Below are positions 25,521 through 33,860 of a stretch of 43,147 bases of DNA, in pieces. This DNA comes from JACJYE01 sp964432875 (GTDB lineage Bacteria; Bacteroidota; Bacteroidia; Chitinophagales; Saprospiraceae), in assembly GCA_964432875.1 (NCBI GenBank), contig CAYSPJ010000034.1:1-43147 (forward strand), in the 5' to 3' direction. Below the pieces are notes generated by a model. That model had not been told where the DNA came from. It saw nothing but the letters and a program-made list of their open reading frames with translations, and made no database searches. Position 1 is the stretch's first letter, and each line of letters opens with the position of its first letter. The position numbers were made by a program, and so were the translations under genes.

Positions 25521-26615
25521 TTACGAGTTCATTTTAACAATCCGGGTCGGCTCCATCATCTCATTGCGGATAGCCACCTGGCGGGCCGTATTTTCAGCTA
25601 CTTTCATAAACGCCGCAGTTGCCTGTGGCACCTCTTTCATCACCACCGGCAAGCCGTTATCGCCAGATTCACGGATGCTTTGCACGATGGGCACCTGCCC
25701 TAGCAACATCGAGTTGCTGAGCTGGGCGAGCTTATTGCCGCCTCCTTGCCCAAAAATATAGTATTTGTTGTTGGGCAGTTCTTCCGGGGTAAACCAGGCC
25801 ATATTCTCTACTACGCCAAGGATGGGGACATCGACCGAAGGCAGCAGGAACATATTCATGGCCTTGATAGCATCCGCCACCGCTACTTCTTGGGGCGTAG
25901 TGACCATCACGGCACCGGTTACGGGCACCGTCTGCACCAGCGTCAGTTGTATATCGCCAGTGCCGGGGGGCAGGTCCACGATCAGGTAGTCCAGTTCTGG
26001 CCAGATGGTATCCTGAAAAAACTGTTTGATGATGCCCGCCAAACGGGGCCCGCGCAATACGACAGCCTGCTCCGGTTCGATAATGAAGCCGATGGACATG
26101 ACCGGCATGCCAAAGGCTTCCAGCGGCACCATTTTCGGCTGATTGTACACCGTCTGGATTTTGGGGCGCTGCCCCTGCAAGCCCAACATCGTAGGCATGG
26201 AAGGCCCATAGAGGTCGGCATCGACCAGGCCTACTTTGGCACCGAGCTTTTTCAGCCCCAGCGCCAGATTGACCGATACGGTCGATTTACCCACCCCTCC
26301 TTTACCCGAAGCCACGGCAATAATATTGCGGATCTGGCCCAAGGGGTTAGCCGGCTTTTGGGCATCAGGCGTGCGCGCTATCATGTGTACGTTCACATTG
26401 GCATCAGGATAGAGTGCTTGCACGGCTTGTATGCAGGCAAAGTTGAGCTCTGACTTGTGTTGGGTGCTTAAAGATGGCAGCTCCAGGGAGAAGTTGATAT
26501 TGCGCTCATCTGTTTCCAGGTTGAGCACCATATTCATCGTGATGATATCCTGCCCGGTATTGGGGTCAGTCACCTGGGCCAGGGCCTTGACGATTTTGGT
26601 CTTGTCGAAACTCAC
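25521..26615 (-). CDS. mrp: Mrp/NBP35-family iron-sulfur carrier ATPase (ApbC)
   Basis: 364 residues from the GTG at 26613-26615 (VSFDKTKIVKALAQVTDPNTG); a longer open frame upstream has no conserved sequence. Residues about 1-85 are a MIP18/DUF59-like domain, then AVASGKGGVGKSTVSVNLALGLKKLG gives the deviant Walker A with the signature lysine (KGGVGKS). DADLYGPSMPTMLG and YLIVDLPPGTGDIQLT (Walker B region) follow. Unlike typical Mrp proteins I do not see a clear CxxC near the C-terminus in the usual place. The NFU gene lies downstream. The likely role is delivery of Fe-S clusters to apoproteins, including perhaps those of complex III. Confidence 0.92.
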   Translation of the reverse strand: MSFDKTKIVKALAQVTDPNTGQDIITMNMVLNLETDERNINFSLELPSLSTQHKSELNFACIQAVQALYPDANVNVHMIARTPDAQKPANPLGQIRNIIAVASGKGGVGKSTVSVNLALGLKKLGAKVGLVDADLYGPSMPTMLGLQGQRPKIQTVYNQPKMVPLEAFGMPVMSIGFIIEPEQAVVLRGPRLAGIIKQFFQDTIWPELDYLIVDLPPGTGDIQLTLVQTVPVTGAVMVTTPQEVAVADAIKAMNMFLLPSVDVPILGVVENMAWFTPEELPNNKYYIFGQGGGNKLAQLSNSMLLGQVPIVQSIRESGDNGLPVVMKEVPQATAAFMKVAENTARQVAIRNEMMEPTRIVKMNS

Positions 26616-26667
26616 GCTATGATTTATTTTTTTTCGTTGTGCTAAAGTTCTTTGCCGCCAAACGGCA

Positions 26668-26675
26668 CAAAAATA
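26668..26675 (-). promoter_or_regulatory. Possible -7 box for mrp-nfu
   Basis: The minus strand reads TATTTTTG, an exact TAnnTTTG, 52 nt upstream of the mrp GTG. A proper -33 TTTG at 19-21 nt was not found, so support is partial. Confidence 0.35.
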
Positions 26676-26769
26676 CAAACAATCAAACCTTAATAACAGT
26701 TTTGAGCGTTGTTTGGCTGGCACATCTTTAAATATAGTGCGATGTGCTGGTATATCATTTTGCCTTGCT

Positions 26770-26777
26770 TACATTTG
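26770..26777 (+). promoter_or_regulatory. Possible -7 box just before ribF
   Basis: TACATTTG fits TAnnTTTG but ends only 7 nt before the ribF ATG at 26785. If used, the message would be leaderless or nearly so. No -33 TTTG lies at the right spacing. Confidence 0.3.
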
Positions 26778-26784
26778 CACCGCC

Positions 26785-28782
26785 ATGAGAGTATTCAATG
26801 ACCTGGACAATTTGCCGGCTTTCCGCAATGCCGTCGTGACCATCGGCTCCTTCGACGGGGTCCACCTGGGGCATCAACAGATTTTGCAAAGGGTCAGCAG
26901 CCTGGCCAATAGCATTGATGGGGAAAGCGTCGTGATCACTTTCCACCCTCACCCCCGTTTGATCGTCTATCCCAAAGACGAGTCTATGCGGCTGATTACC
27001 AGCATCGAAGAAAAAGTACAGCTCTTGCAGCGCTATGGCGTGGATAATGTGGTGGTGGTGCCTTTCACCATCGAGTTTTCTCAACTGAGTGCCGACGAGT
27101 ACATCCAAAAATTCCTGGTAGATAAGTTTCACCCCAAATACATCGTCATCGGTTATGACCACCGTTTTGGCCTCAACCGGCAAGGCGATATCCATTACCT
27201 GAAATGGCATGGGGGCGATGCCGCTTATCAGGTCGTCGAAATCGCCAAACAGGAAGTTGAGGACATCACGATCAGCTCCAGCAAAATACGCCTGGCCCTG
27301 GAGGTTGGCGATATGGAGGCCGCCTACCGCCTCTGCGGGCATTATTTCCTCTTGACTGGGACGGTTATCCACGGCAATAAAATCGGTAGTGGGCTAGGTT
27401 TCCCCACTGCCAATATCGACCTGGGCCAAAAACATAAGCTGACGCCTCCCCCGGGTATTTATGCCGTATGGGTTCACCACCAAAAGGAGCGTTATGGCGG
27501 CATGCTTTACATCGGAGACCGCCCCACCCTCAAGCAATTCAACAACCGCACCATCGAGGTCAACATCTTCGATTTTGACAAGCTCATCTACGGCGACAAG
27601 CTGCAATTGGAAGTGGTAGCGCACCTACGCGATGACCAGGGCTTTGAGAGCATGGCTTCCCTCCAACAACAGCTGGAAGACGACCGCCAGGCTGCGCTGA
27701 AGGTGCTTCAGGCTCAGCCCGAACCAGCGTGGAAAAAAAAAATGCAAGCGGCCCCACGGGCAGCCATCGTCATCCTGAACTATAATGGCCGGGCATACCT
27801 GGAGCGCTTCCTGCCCAGCGTGCTGGCCTCTACCTACCCCAATTTCGAGCTCATCATCGCCGACAATGGCTCTACTGATGACTCCCTGGCGTTCCTGGCC
27901 GAGTATTACCCCAATATCCGGCACATCGACCTGCGCGTCAATCACGGTTTTGCCCAAGGCTACAACCTGGCCCTGCGCCAGGTAGAGGCGCCTTACTATA
28001 TCCTGCTCAATTCGGATATCGAAGTGAGCCCTGACTGGATTGAGCCCATCATCGAACTGATGGAAAGAGACCCCACCGTAGGAGCCTGCCAACCTAAAAT
28101 ATTGTCGTATCACCAACGGGATTATTTCGAGTACGCCGGGGGCAGCGGCGGCTGGCTCGATGCCCTGGGCTACCCCTTCTGCCGGGGGCGCATCTTCGGC
28201 GTCACCGAAAAAGACCGTGGCCAGTACGATGATCTGCAAGAAGTCTTTTGGGCTACTGGCGCTGCCTTTTTCGTGAGGAGCCAACTGTTCCATGCGCTGG
28301 AAGGCTTTGACCCCGACTACTTTGCCCATTCTGAAGAAATCGATTTGTGCTGGCGCATGAAGCGGGCCGGCTATAAAATCATGGTGCGGCCGCGTTCGTC
28401 TGTTTATCACGTAGGCGGGGGCACGCTTTCTTATGACACCCCACGCAAAGTACTCCTGAATTTCCGCAATAGCCTCTATACCCTCTTGAAGAATGAGGAG
28501 GCTGGCCGGCTGCTCTGGCTCATCCCCTTACGCATCTTCCTCGACAACCTGGCGGCCCTGCTCTTTTTGTCCCAGGGCAAAGTGCAGCACATCCGCTCGA
28601 TTGCCCGGGCTCACGGGATGTTTCTCTTCCACTTCCGGGCGATGCTGCGCAAGCGCCGCCAAGTGCGGGAGTTGATCCAAAAATCCAGTATCAGCCCTAT
28701 GCCCAATCAAGCGGGCCGTTACCGGGGCAGCGTCGTCTGGCAGTATTACGCCCGCGGCCGACACTATTTCAAAAACCTCTGA
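26785..28782 (+). CDS. ribF: RibF (riboflavin kinase/FAD synthetase) fused in frame to a family-2 glycosyltransferase
   Basis: 665 residues from ATG 26785 (MRVFNDLDNLPAFRNAVV). Residues 1-312 are a complete RibF: the nucleotidyltransferase motif GSFDGVHLGHQ (about 20-30), then the flavokinase GNKIGSGLGFPTAN and IEVNIFDFDKLIYG, ending in DDRQAALKVLQAQ where RibF proteins normally stop. After PEPAWKKK the frame continues at Met320 into a complete GT2 protein: AAIVILNYNGRAYLERFLPS, IIADNGSTDDS, LLNSDIE (DxD-like), ATGAAFFVRSQLF and HSEEIDLCWRMKRAGY. The junction is a run of ten A at 27733-27742. Eight, nine or eleven A would end RibF within 17 codons and leave the glycosyltransferase to start at its own ATG. 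The fusion may therefore be real, may be produced by slippage, or may be a sequencing error. Both domains look functional. Confidence 0.8.
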   Translation: MRVFNDLDNLPAFRNAVVTIGSFDGVHLGHQQILQRVSSLANSIDGESVVITFHPHPRLIVYPKDESMRLITSIEEKVQLLQRYGVDNVVVVPFTIEFSQLSADEYIQKFLVDKFHPKYIVIGYDHRFGLNRQGDIHYLKWHGGDAAYQVVEIAKQEVEDITISSSKIRLALEVGDMEAAYRLCGHYFLLTGTVIHGNKIGSGLGFPTANIDLGQKHKLTPPPGIYAVWVHHQKERYGGMLYIGDRPTLKQFNNRTIEVNIFDFDKLIYGDKLQLEVVAHLRDDQGFESMASLQQQLEDDRQAALKVLQAQPEPAWKKKMQAAPRAAIVILNYNGRAYLERFLPSVLASTYPNFELIIADNGSTDDSLAFLAEYYPNIRHIDLRVNHGFAQGYNLALRQVEAPYYILLNSDIEVSPDWIEPIIELMERDPTVGACQPKILSYHQRDYFEYAGGSGGWLDALGYPFCRGRIFGVTEKDRGQYDDLQEVFWATGAAFFVRSQLFHALEGFDPDYFAHSEEIDLCWRMKRAGYKIMVRPRSSVYHVGGGTLSYDTPRKVLLNFRNSLYTLLKNEEAGRLLWLIPLRIFLDNLAALLFLSQGKVQHIRSIARAHGMFLFHFRAMLRKRRQVRELIQKSSISPMPNQAGRYRGSVVWQYYARGRHYFKNL

Positions 28783-28787
28783 CACCC

Positions 28788-29516
28788 ATGGCCAAAGATA
28801 GCCCACTGATTATTTTTGAAGACGAAAGCATCATCCTGGCCACTAAGCCTCCCGGCCTGCTTTCCATCCCCGATCGCTTTTCCGCCCAAAAGCCCAACCT
28901 GGTGGCCATGCTTAACCTGCAATACGGCAAGGTCTGGGTCGTTCACCGCCTCGACCGCGAAACCAGCGGCCTGATCGTCTTTGCCCGCAATGAGGAAGCC
29001 CACCGCTCCCTCTCGCTCCAGTTTGAACAACGCCAGTCGAAAAAAACCTATTTAGCCTTATTGGACGGGCAACTGCCCCAACCCGAAGGCACCATCGAAA
29101 ACCGCTTGACTGAAAACCCTGCTCACCCGGGTAAAATGATGGTGGCCAAAAAGGGGAAGCCAGCAATTACCCACTACCGACTGGTTGAAAATTTCCGGCA
29201 ATTCTGCCTGGTAGAAGCCCGCATCGAAACAGGCCGGATGCACCAGATCCGCGTCCACTTTGAGTCCATCGGCCACCCTCTGGCCATTGACAGCCTTTAC
29301 GGCCGGCGCGAGGCGCTGCTGCTCTCCACCATTAAACAGCGAGGCTTCCGCCTCGGCCATGAACAGGAGGAGCGCCCACTAATGAGCCGCCTGACCCTCC
29401 ATGCCTGGAAACTGGAATTTGAACACCCCGCCAGTGGCGAACTCGCCTCCTTCGAAGCCCCCTTGCCCAAGGATTTCGACGCCGTGCTCAAACAGTTGCG
29501 GAAGTGGGGTAGATAG
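28788..29516 (+). CDS. RluA-family RNA pseudouridine synthase
   Basis: A 242-residue single-domain enzyme of the RluA family that isomerises uridine in rRNA or tRNA. The catalytic motif HRLDRETSGLIVFA contains the essential Asp56. IETGRMHQIRVHFESIGHPLAIDSLYG is the second family signature. There is no S4 domain, as in RluA/TruC-type enzymes, so the RNA target cannot be assigned. It begins 5 nt after the ribF-glycosyltransferase stop and is thus cotranscribed. Confidence 0.92.
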   Translation: MAKDSPLIIFEDESIILATKPPGLLSIPDRFSAQKPNLVAMLNLQYGKVWVVHRLDRETSGLIVFARNEEAHRSLSLQFEQRQSKKTYLALLDGQLPQPEGTIENRLTENPAHPGKMMVAKKGKPAITHYRLVENFRQFCLVEARIETGRMHQIRVHFESIGHPLAIDSLYGRREALLLSTIKQRGFRLGHEQEERPLMSRLTLHAWKLEFEHPASGELASFEAPLPKDFDAVLKQLRKWGR

Positions 29517-29520
29517 AATA

Positions 29521-29690
29521 GCGCTTGAGGTGACCTCTGCCGCTTATCGGAAAACCTCGTTAGGCGGCAAGTGTAATCTCAAGCGCGCGCGGGCTACACC
29601 GTTTCAGATTACACCATGCGCAAGCGCTTGAGGTGACCTCTGCCGCTCAACTGCAAAACACTGGAAGGCGGGAGGTGTAATCTCAAGCGC
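29521..29690. repeat. Two copies of a 66-67 bp palindromic intergenic repeat
   Basis: Copy 1 is 29521-29586 and copy 2 is 29624-29690. Each begins GCGCTTGAGGTGACCTCTGCCGC and ends TGTAATCTCAAGCGC, so the ends GCGCTTGAG/CTCAAGCGC are inverted. The middle differs (TTATCGG against TCAACTG). A linker containing CGTTTCAGATTACACC follows copy 1, and the same linker recurs after the scaffold gap at 29869-29884. No coding potential. Confidence 0.8.
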
Positions 29691-29697
29691 GGGGGGG

Positions 29698-29797
29698 NNN
29701 NNNNNNNNNNNNNNNNNNNNNNNNNNNNNNNNNNNNNNNNNNNNNNNNNNNNNNNNNNNNNNNNNNNNNNNNNNNNNNNNNNNNNNNNNNNNNNNNN
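29698..29797. other. Assembly gap of exactly 100 N
   Basis: The sequence is unknown here. The 55 bases before the gap (29643-29697) are identical to the 55 bases after it (29798-29852). This suggests that two contig ends which share a terminal overlap were joined with a nominal gap. The true distance may be zero or may include more copies of the repeat. Confidence 0.95.
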
Positions 29798-29852
29798 CCG
29801 CTCAACTGCAAAACACTGGAAGGCGGGAGGTGTAATCTCAAGCGCGGGGGGG
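29798..29852. repeat. Partial repeat copy after the gap (identical to 29643-29697)
   Basis: This is the right two-thirds of the palindromic repeat, ending in a run of seven G, then CTTGTGCTGGCTGCGCCGTTTCAG. It is either a third genomic copy or the same copy represented twice by the assembly. Confidence 0.8.
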
Positions 29853-29895
29853 CTTGTGCTGGCTGCGCCGTTTCAGATTACACCATCTCTATACA

Positions 29896-30432
29896 TCAAG
29901 GGCGCTCCCCTGGCACGAAGCTCAAGGCGCCGGAATTGATGCAATAGCGCAAGCCAGTCGGCTTCGGCCCATCGTCGAACACATGGCCCTGGTGGCCCCC
30001 GCAACGGGCGCAGAGCACCTCCGTGCGAGCCATGCCATGGCTACGGTCTACTTTTTCCACAATATGTTCCGGCCGCACTGGCGTCCAAAAGCTCGGCCAA
30101 CCCGTACCAGAATCGTACTTGGTATCTGAAGAGAAGAGCGGCAAACCGCAGCCTGCACAGGTGTAGATGCCCGCTTTCTTATTGTTCCAGAAGTCTCCGG
30201 TAAAGGCCCGCTCCGTGCCGGCTTTGCGCAAGATGTAGAAGGCTTCTTCGCTCAGCGCAGCTTTCCACTCATCTTCGGTTTTCACCACTGGTGCCAGCGT
30301 ATCGCCATTCAGCCCGATGAAGGGGCCAGATGCTGCCTGCTCTGCGCTAGTGCTTTGTGCTGCGCCATCTCCCGGTACGCCTCCACACGACAGGAGCGCC
30401 AATAGCAATGGATATAGCATATACTTGTACAT
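29896..30432 (-). CDS. msrB: Peptide-methionine (R)-S-oxide reductase, exported lipoprotein
   Basis: 178 residues from the ATG at 30432 (MYKYMLYPLLLALLSCGG), which opens a signal peptide with a lipobox at Cys16; an ATG 12 codons earlier is less suitable. The domain is complete: KAGTERAFTGDFW, the zinc ligands CAGC and CARC, GTGWPSFW, GHVFDDGPKPTGLRYCINSGAL with the catalytic Cys in RYCINS. It reduces methionine-R-sulfoxide. As a lipoprotein it should protect envelope proteins from oxidation, which suits a strictly respiring cell. The right edge of the repeat cluster lies just past its stop. Confidence 0.93.
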   Translation of the reverse strand: MYKYMLYPLLLALLSCGGVPGDGAAQSTSAEQAASGPFIGLNGDTLAPVVKTEDEWKAALSEEAFYILRKAGTERAFTGDFWNNKKAGIYTCAGCGLPLFSSDTKYDSGTGWPSFWTPVRPEHIVEKVDRSHGMARTEVLCARCGGHQGHVFDDGPKPTGLRYCINSGALSFVPGERP

Positions 30433-30519
30433 GGTTGTTTTGCTTTTTGTTATGTCTGTGTCTATCATAAAACCTGTTTTTTGCCAACATCGGCCGCAAA
30501 TGCAGGACTACCCTCGCCC

Positions 30520-30610
30520 TCCTTTATCCTTTATCCTTTTTACTTTATCCTTTATCCTTTTTACTTTTTACTTTTTACTTTTTACTTTTTCCCCTTCCCC
30601 CCTCTCCCCT
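30520..30610. repeat. Pyrimidine-rich tandem repeat tract
   Basis: Nearly pure C/T on the plus strand for about 90 nt. It is made of CTTTATC units (30523-30565) followed by CTTTTTA units (30563-30590), ending in C-runs. The minus strand is therefore a purine tract of the type AAAAAGTAAAAAG. It overlaps the 3' end of the membrane protein gene at 30582 (which ends GRGGKGKK) and may vary in length between strains. Confidence 0.8.
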
Positions 30611-31067
30611 GCTTATGCCGGATGCGCGGGTGGTTCCACTCTTCGCGCTGCGCAAACTCGACGATTTGGCGCATAAAAGCCATCATGCCCAGAAAAACCA
30701 GGTAGCCGATGGTAAGCACGATGTAAATCCAGCGGTAGGAGCCAGCCTCGTCGATGGTGATAGAAGAAAACAGGTAGGCCGCCAGGCCGGAACCTACGGC
30801 CAGGCCAACAAAGCTATAGAGCGAACGCCCCCAGTATTTGAGGATATTCTCGGCCGAAAGGGAAAAAACGCTGTTGAACAGCGCGAAAAGCAATAAAAAA
30901 GAAGCCGCGGTTATCCAGGGGAAGCGGTCGGGCACTTCCATCAAACCGCTCAATTTAATTACTTTTGAAGCCAGGATGAAAATGATTACGCTACCAAAAG
31001 CGATTGCAGCTTGCAGAAAAGGGCTGACGGGGCGGTCGTAAATAGAACTTGGTGCAGAAGTGCTCAT
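30582..31067 (-). CDS. Small four-helix membrane protein of unknown function
   Basis: 161 residues from ATG 31067 (MSTSAPSSIYDRPVSPFLQAA). Four hydrophobic segments at about 17-36, 49-68, 80-101 and 113-133 are followed by a basic tail (RQIVEFAQREEWNHPRIRHKQGRGGKGKK) whose last codons lie in the purine tract. I do not recognise a family. It is divergent from the EEP enzyme gene with only 45 nt between the starts, so their promoters must overlap or lie back to back. A longer in-frame start at 31124 would overlap the divergent gene. Confidence 0.65.
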   Translation of the reverse strand: MSTSAPSSIYDRPVSPFLQAAIAFGSVIIFILASKVIKLSGLMEVPDRFPWITAASFLLLFALFNSVFSLSAENILKYWGRSLYSFVGLAVGSGLAAYLFSSITIDEAGSYRWIYIVLTIGYLVFLGMMAFMRQIVEFAQREEWNHPRIRHKQGRGGKGKK

Positions 31068-31112
31068 AAATATAATTTGATACTGTTGGTTATTAAACAA
31101 ATATACAAGCGA

Positions 31113-33047
31113 ATGTTGAAGCAAAAGCTCAGTATTTTTCTACTGGCCCAACTCTTTTTCTTTGGCCTGGGCGCCCAGCCGCTGGAGATTTGGCAAATAC
31201 AAGGCAGCAGTAACGCCAGCCCTTATCTCTACGAGCTGGTCAGTACGGAGGGGAATATTGTCACCGCTAAGGGCAACGGCTTTTTCTTCATCCAATGCCC
31301 GCCCGAGCGCAGCGACGACAATCCGCTCACCTCTGACGGCATCATGATAGACGCCCCCTACTCCGGCCAGGTAGGAGACCTGGTCAACATCTCAGGGCAG
31401 ATTTTGGAAAACGACGGCATGACTGCTTTTGGGGCCGCCTTCCTGCAAATTCAAAAAACAGGGAGTGGCGCAGCCTTGCCGCCGCCCGTCACCCTGGGCC
31501 CGGGCCTGCCCGCAGAGAGCCCCGCAGCAGTGCATAGCCTAGAACGCGTGGAAGGCATGCGAGTGCAGTTTACGGCAACTGCCAGCGGCCCTACCAACCA
31601 GCAGGAGCTCACCCCCCTGACGTCCAATGGGCAGCGCCCTTTCCGTGAGCCCGGCATCCGCTATCCGGGTTTGCCGGGCCTCCCTGTCTGGGACGGCAAC
31701 CCCGAGATTTTTTGGTTTAAGCCCAACGGGCTGAATGCGCCCAACAACCGCTTTATCAATACTGGCGCGACCGTAGAAGCTACTGCCGTCATGCTCGAAG
31801 CAGACGATGGTTTCTGGCTGGCCTTGCCAACGGCCTACACCCTCTCCAACCAAACCGTCGTCAAGGCCGTGCGCCCGGCCCAGCCTCAGGAGTTCACCAT
31901 TGGCAGCCTCAACTGCTACCTCTTGTTTGAATCTGACAGCAATTACCCCCAGCGCCTGCAAAAACTAGCCCGCTACATCCACGAACTCATGCTCCTGCCC
32001 GATATCGTCGCCCTGCAAGAGGTCGGCAGCCTCACCGCCCTGGAAGGCCTGGCTGCCGCTATCCGCCAGGTAGCGCCCCAGGCCAACTACAACGCTTACC
32101 TGCTGCCCGGCAACGACGATATCCAACTGGGCTACCTGGTCAGCAACCGCATCCAGGTACAGGCCGTCACCCAACTGGGCGCCGATGAGCCCTTTTACCT
32201 GGGCGGCAGCCTGCACGACCGCCCCCCTTTGCTGCTGGAAGCGCTACTGCCCTCCTCCCCACCAGTGCCCATCAAAGTGCTCAACCTCCACCTGCGCTCG
32301 CTCATCGGCATCGAGGGTACCACGGCGGGCTTTGTGCGCAACAAACGCCACCGCCAGTCTCAGGGGGTGGCCACTATGGTGCAAAGCCTCCAGCAAGGGT
32401 CCAACCTGGTCGTCGTCGGCGATTTTAATGCCTTTGAATTTACCGACGGCTACGTCGATGTGGTCAACCAGATTGCCGGGCGGCCCAGCCTGGGGGCGCA
32501 GTTTACCCCCAGCCCGATCGTCCATCCGCCTTTACTCAACCTGGTGGAGCAGCTGCCTCCAGCGGAGCGCTACTCGTACGTGTACGAGGGCAGCGCCCAA
32601 GTGCTCGACCACTGTCTGGCCAGTAGCGCGATGGAGGGCTTAGCCATCAGCGGCATGCAGTACGTACGCGCTAATGCCGATAATGCCCTGGCTTATCTTT
32701 CCAACCCCTTCCTCCTGGAGCGCACCTCCGATCACGACGGCTTCGTCTTGTTCCTCGAAGCGCTCAACCCCGTGGGGCTATCAAACCTCCCGCCTGCCTC
32801 CGGCATCCAATTATCCTACGCCCAGCCCCTGCGCCCTGGTGGCGAAATCCGGGTGCACAGCGAAAATGGCCGCCTGCTGGATTGGGAAGCCTACCTGCCC
32901 AACGGCCAACGCGCCTGGCATGCCCCCCTGAGCGGCAGTACCGCCAGCCTGCGCCTACCCCCCCACCTGCCAGCAGGGCAGTGGTACCTGATCAGAGTTC
33001 GTGGAGAAAATGGGATCGCCAGCGGCAAGGTGGTGGTGCTGGAGTAA
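31113..33047 (+). CDS. Secreted endonuclease/exonuclease/phosphatase (EEP) family protein with T9SS-like tail
   Basis: 644 residues from ATG 31113, which begins a signal peptide (MLKQKLSIFLLAQLFFFGLGAQ). The N-terminal region (about 25-250) has an OB-like nuclease-associated segment: GNIVTAKGNGFFFIQ, GIMIDAPYSGQVGDLVNISGQI. The EEP domain (about 268-555) shows GSLNCYLLFE, the metal-binding Glu in DIVALQEVGS, VLNLHLRS, VVGDFNAFEF and the terminal SDHDGFVLF. These match the DNase I/sphingomyelinase fold and metal-dependent phosphodiester hydrolysis. The last 80 residues (IQLSYAQPLRPGGEIRVHSENGR...GQWYLIRVRGENGIASGKVVV) look like a T9SS sorting domain. It is therefore an exported nuclease or phosphatase, perhaps for phosphate scavenging. 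The precise substrate is not inferable. Confidence 0.88.
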   Translation: MLKQKLSIFLLAQLFFFGLGAQPLEIWQIQGSSNASPYLYELVSTEGNIVTAKGNGFFFIQCPPERSDDNPLTSDGIMIDAPYSGQVGDLVNISGQILENDGMTAFGAAFLQIQKTGSGAALPPPVTLGPGLPAESPAAVHSLERVEGMRVQFTATASGPTNQQELTPLTSNGQRPFREPGIRYPGLPGLPVWDGNPEIFWFKPNGLNAPNNRFINTGATVEATAVMLEADDGFWLALPTAYTLSNQTVVKAVRPAQPQEFTIGSLNCYLLFESDSNYPQRLQKLARYIHELMLLPDIVALQEVGSLTALEGLAAAIRQVAPQANYNAYLLPGNDDIQLGYLVSNRIQVQAVTQLGADEPFYLGGSLHDRPPLLLEALLPSSPPVPIKVLNLHLRSLIGIEGTTAGFVRNKRHRQSQGVATMVQSLQQGSNLVVVGDFNAFEFTDGYVDVVNQIAGRPSLGAQFTPSPIVHPPLLNLVEQLPPAERYSYVYEGSAQVLDHCLASSAMEGLAISGMQYVRANADNALAYLSNPFLLERTSDHDGFVLFLEALNPVGLSNLPPASGIQLSYAQPLRPGGEIRVHSENGRLLDWEAYLPNGQRAWHAPLSGSTASLRLPPHLPAGQWYLIRVRGENGIASGKVVVLE

Positions 33048-33221
33048 GAAATGGCTACCCGCCTTAGGTTGGACTGGGATGCATGCAAAGCCGACCGGCA
33101 AAGTGAGAGGACGGGCTGCTCGCAGCGGCAATTTTCCTTTCAATATTCAAGCATATCCGCAAATGAAACGTAATTTTGATGTATCTTTCGCTTGTTGTTT
33201 CCAGCTTTGCTTCATTTGATA

Positions 33222-33246
33222 CGGGCTCTATCACAGCCCGGTTTTG
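33222..33246 (+). terminator. Weak terminator-like hairpin
   Basis: CGGGCT (33222-33227) and AGCCCG (33235-33240) form a 6-bp stem with a 7-nt loop followed by GTTTTG. It lies 175 nt past the EEP gene stop and just before the hydrolase remnant. The U-tract is short. Confidence 0.35.
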
Positions 33247-33266
33247 ACCCTAAAATAGTTTGACAC

Positions 33267-33709
33267 TTGCTGAAAAAACGTTTAAGAATAATCATGCTGC
33301 TGCTCCTTTCCATTTTATTGACAGTCGTGCTTATCCTCGTGGGCATGTTGCTAGCCTATAGCCCTGGAAAACCCAAGCCGTTCTTAGACGAGGATGGCCA
33401 GCCGCTGGCAGGCAGCATTTCGGAAAAGGTATTTGTCGAGATCAATGGCCTACGATGCTGGCGACGGACCTGGCCGAGCAGGTTTTAGCATTGGACATCC
33501 CGGTCTATTTTTTCCATGGCATCCACGATTACACCGTATCCTACCCTTTGGCAAAGCGCTATTTTGAGCAGCTCAAGGCCCCGGTCAAAGGGTTTTACAC
33601 CTTTGAAAAATCAGCGCACAGCCCATTGTTTGAAGAGCCGGCCAAAATGCAATTGATCCTTAAGCAGGATGTGCTGGCTGGCTTGAATAGCCTGGCGGAT
33701 GTAAAATAG
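33267..33709 (+). pseudogene. Alpha/beta hydrolase remnant with the middle deleted and the frame broken
   Basis: Two frames overlap at about 33455-33488. The first (33267-33488) begins with a membrane anchor and AYSPGKPKPFLDEDGQPLAGSISEKVFVEING, the usual start of anchored alpha/beta hydrolases. It then runs into a nonsense tail (CWRRTWPSRF). The second (33455-33709) contains TDLAEQVLALDIPVYFFHGIHDYTVSYPLAKRYFEQL and EKSAHSPLFEEPAKM, the hydrolase C-terminal part with the catalytic Asp and His (HDYT, SAH). About 250 residues of the usual ~400 are missing, including the nucleophile elbow GxSxG. A single internal deletion near 33450 that also shifted the frame explains everything. Confidence 0.75.
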
Positions 33710-33860
33710 CTCCACCTCAGGTTAGTTGAACGTTGATTAGCTGCAAGCCAATCAGGACGTCAATACACCATATCTATGAAAAATGCTTTAAAGGCAAAGG
33801 GTAAAAGTTTAGAGTTAAAGGAGGGCTGGCTTTATTTCGCGTTTAAATCGCCATCATCCC

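Noticed and set aside
29521..29852. CRISPR-like repeated units
   Set aside because: Only two or three copies, 66-67 bp long with diverged centres and no uniform spacers; no cas genes nearby.
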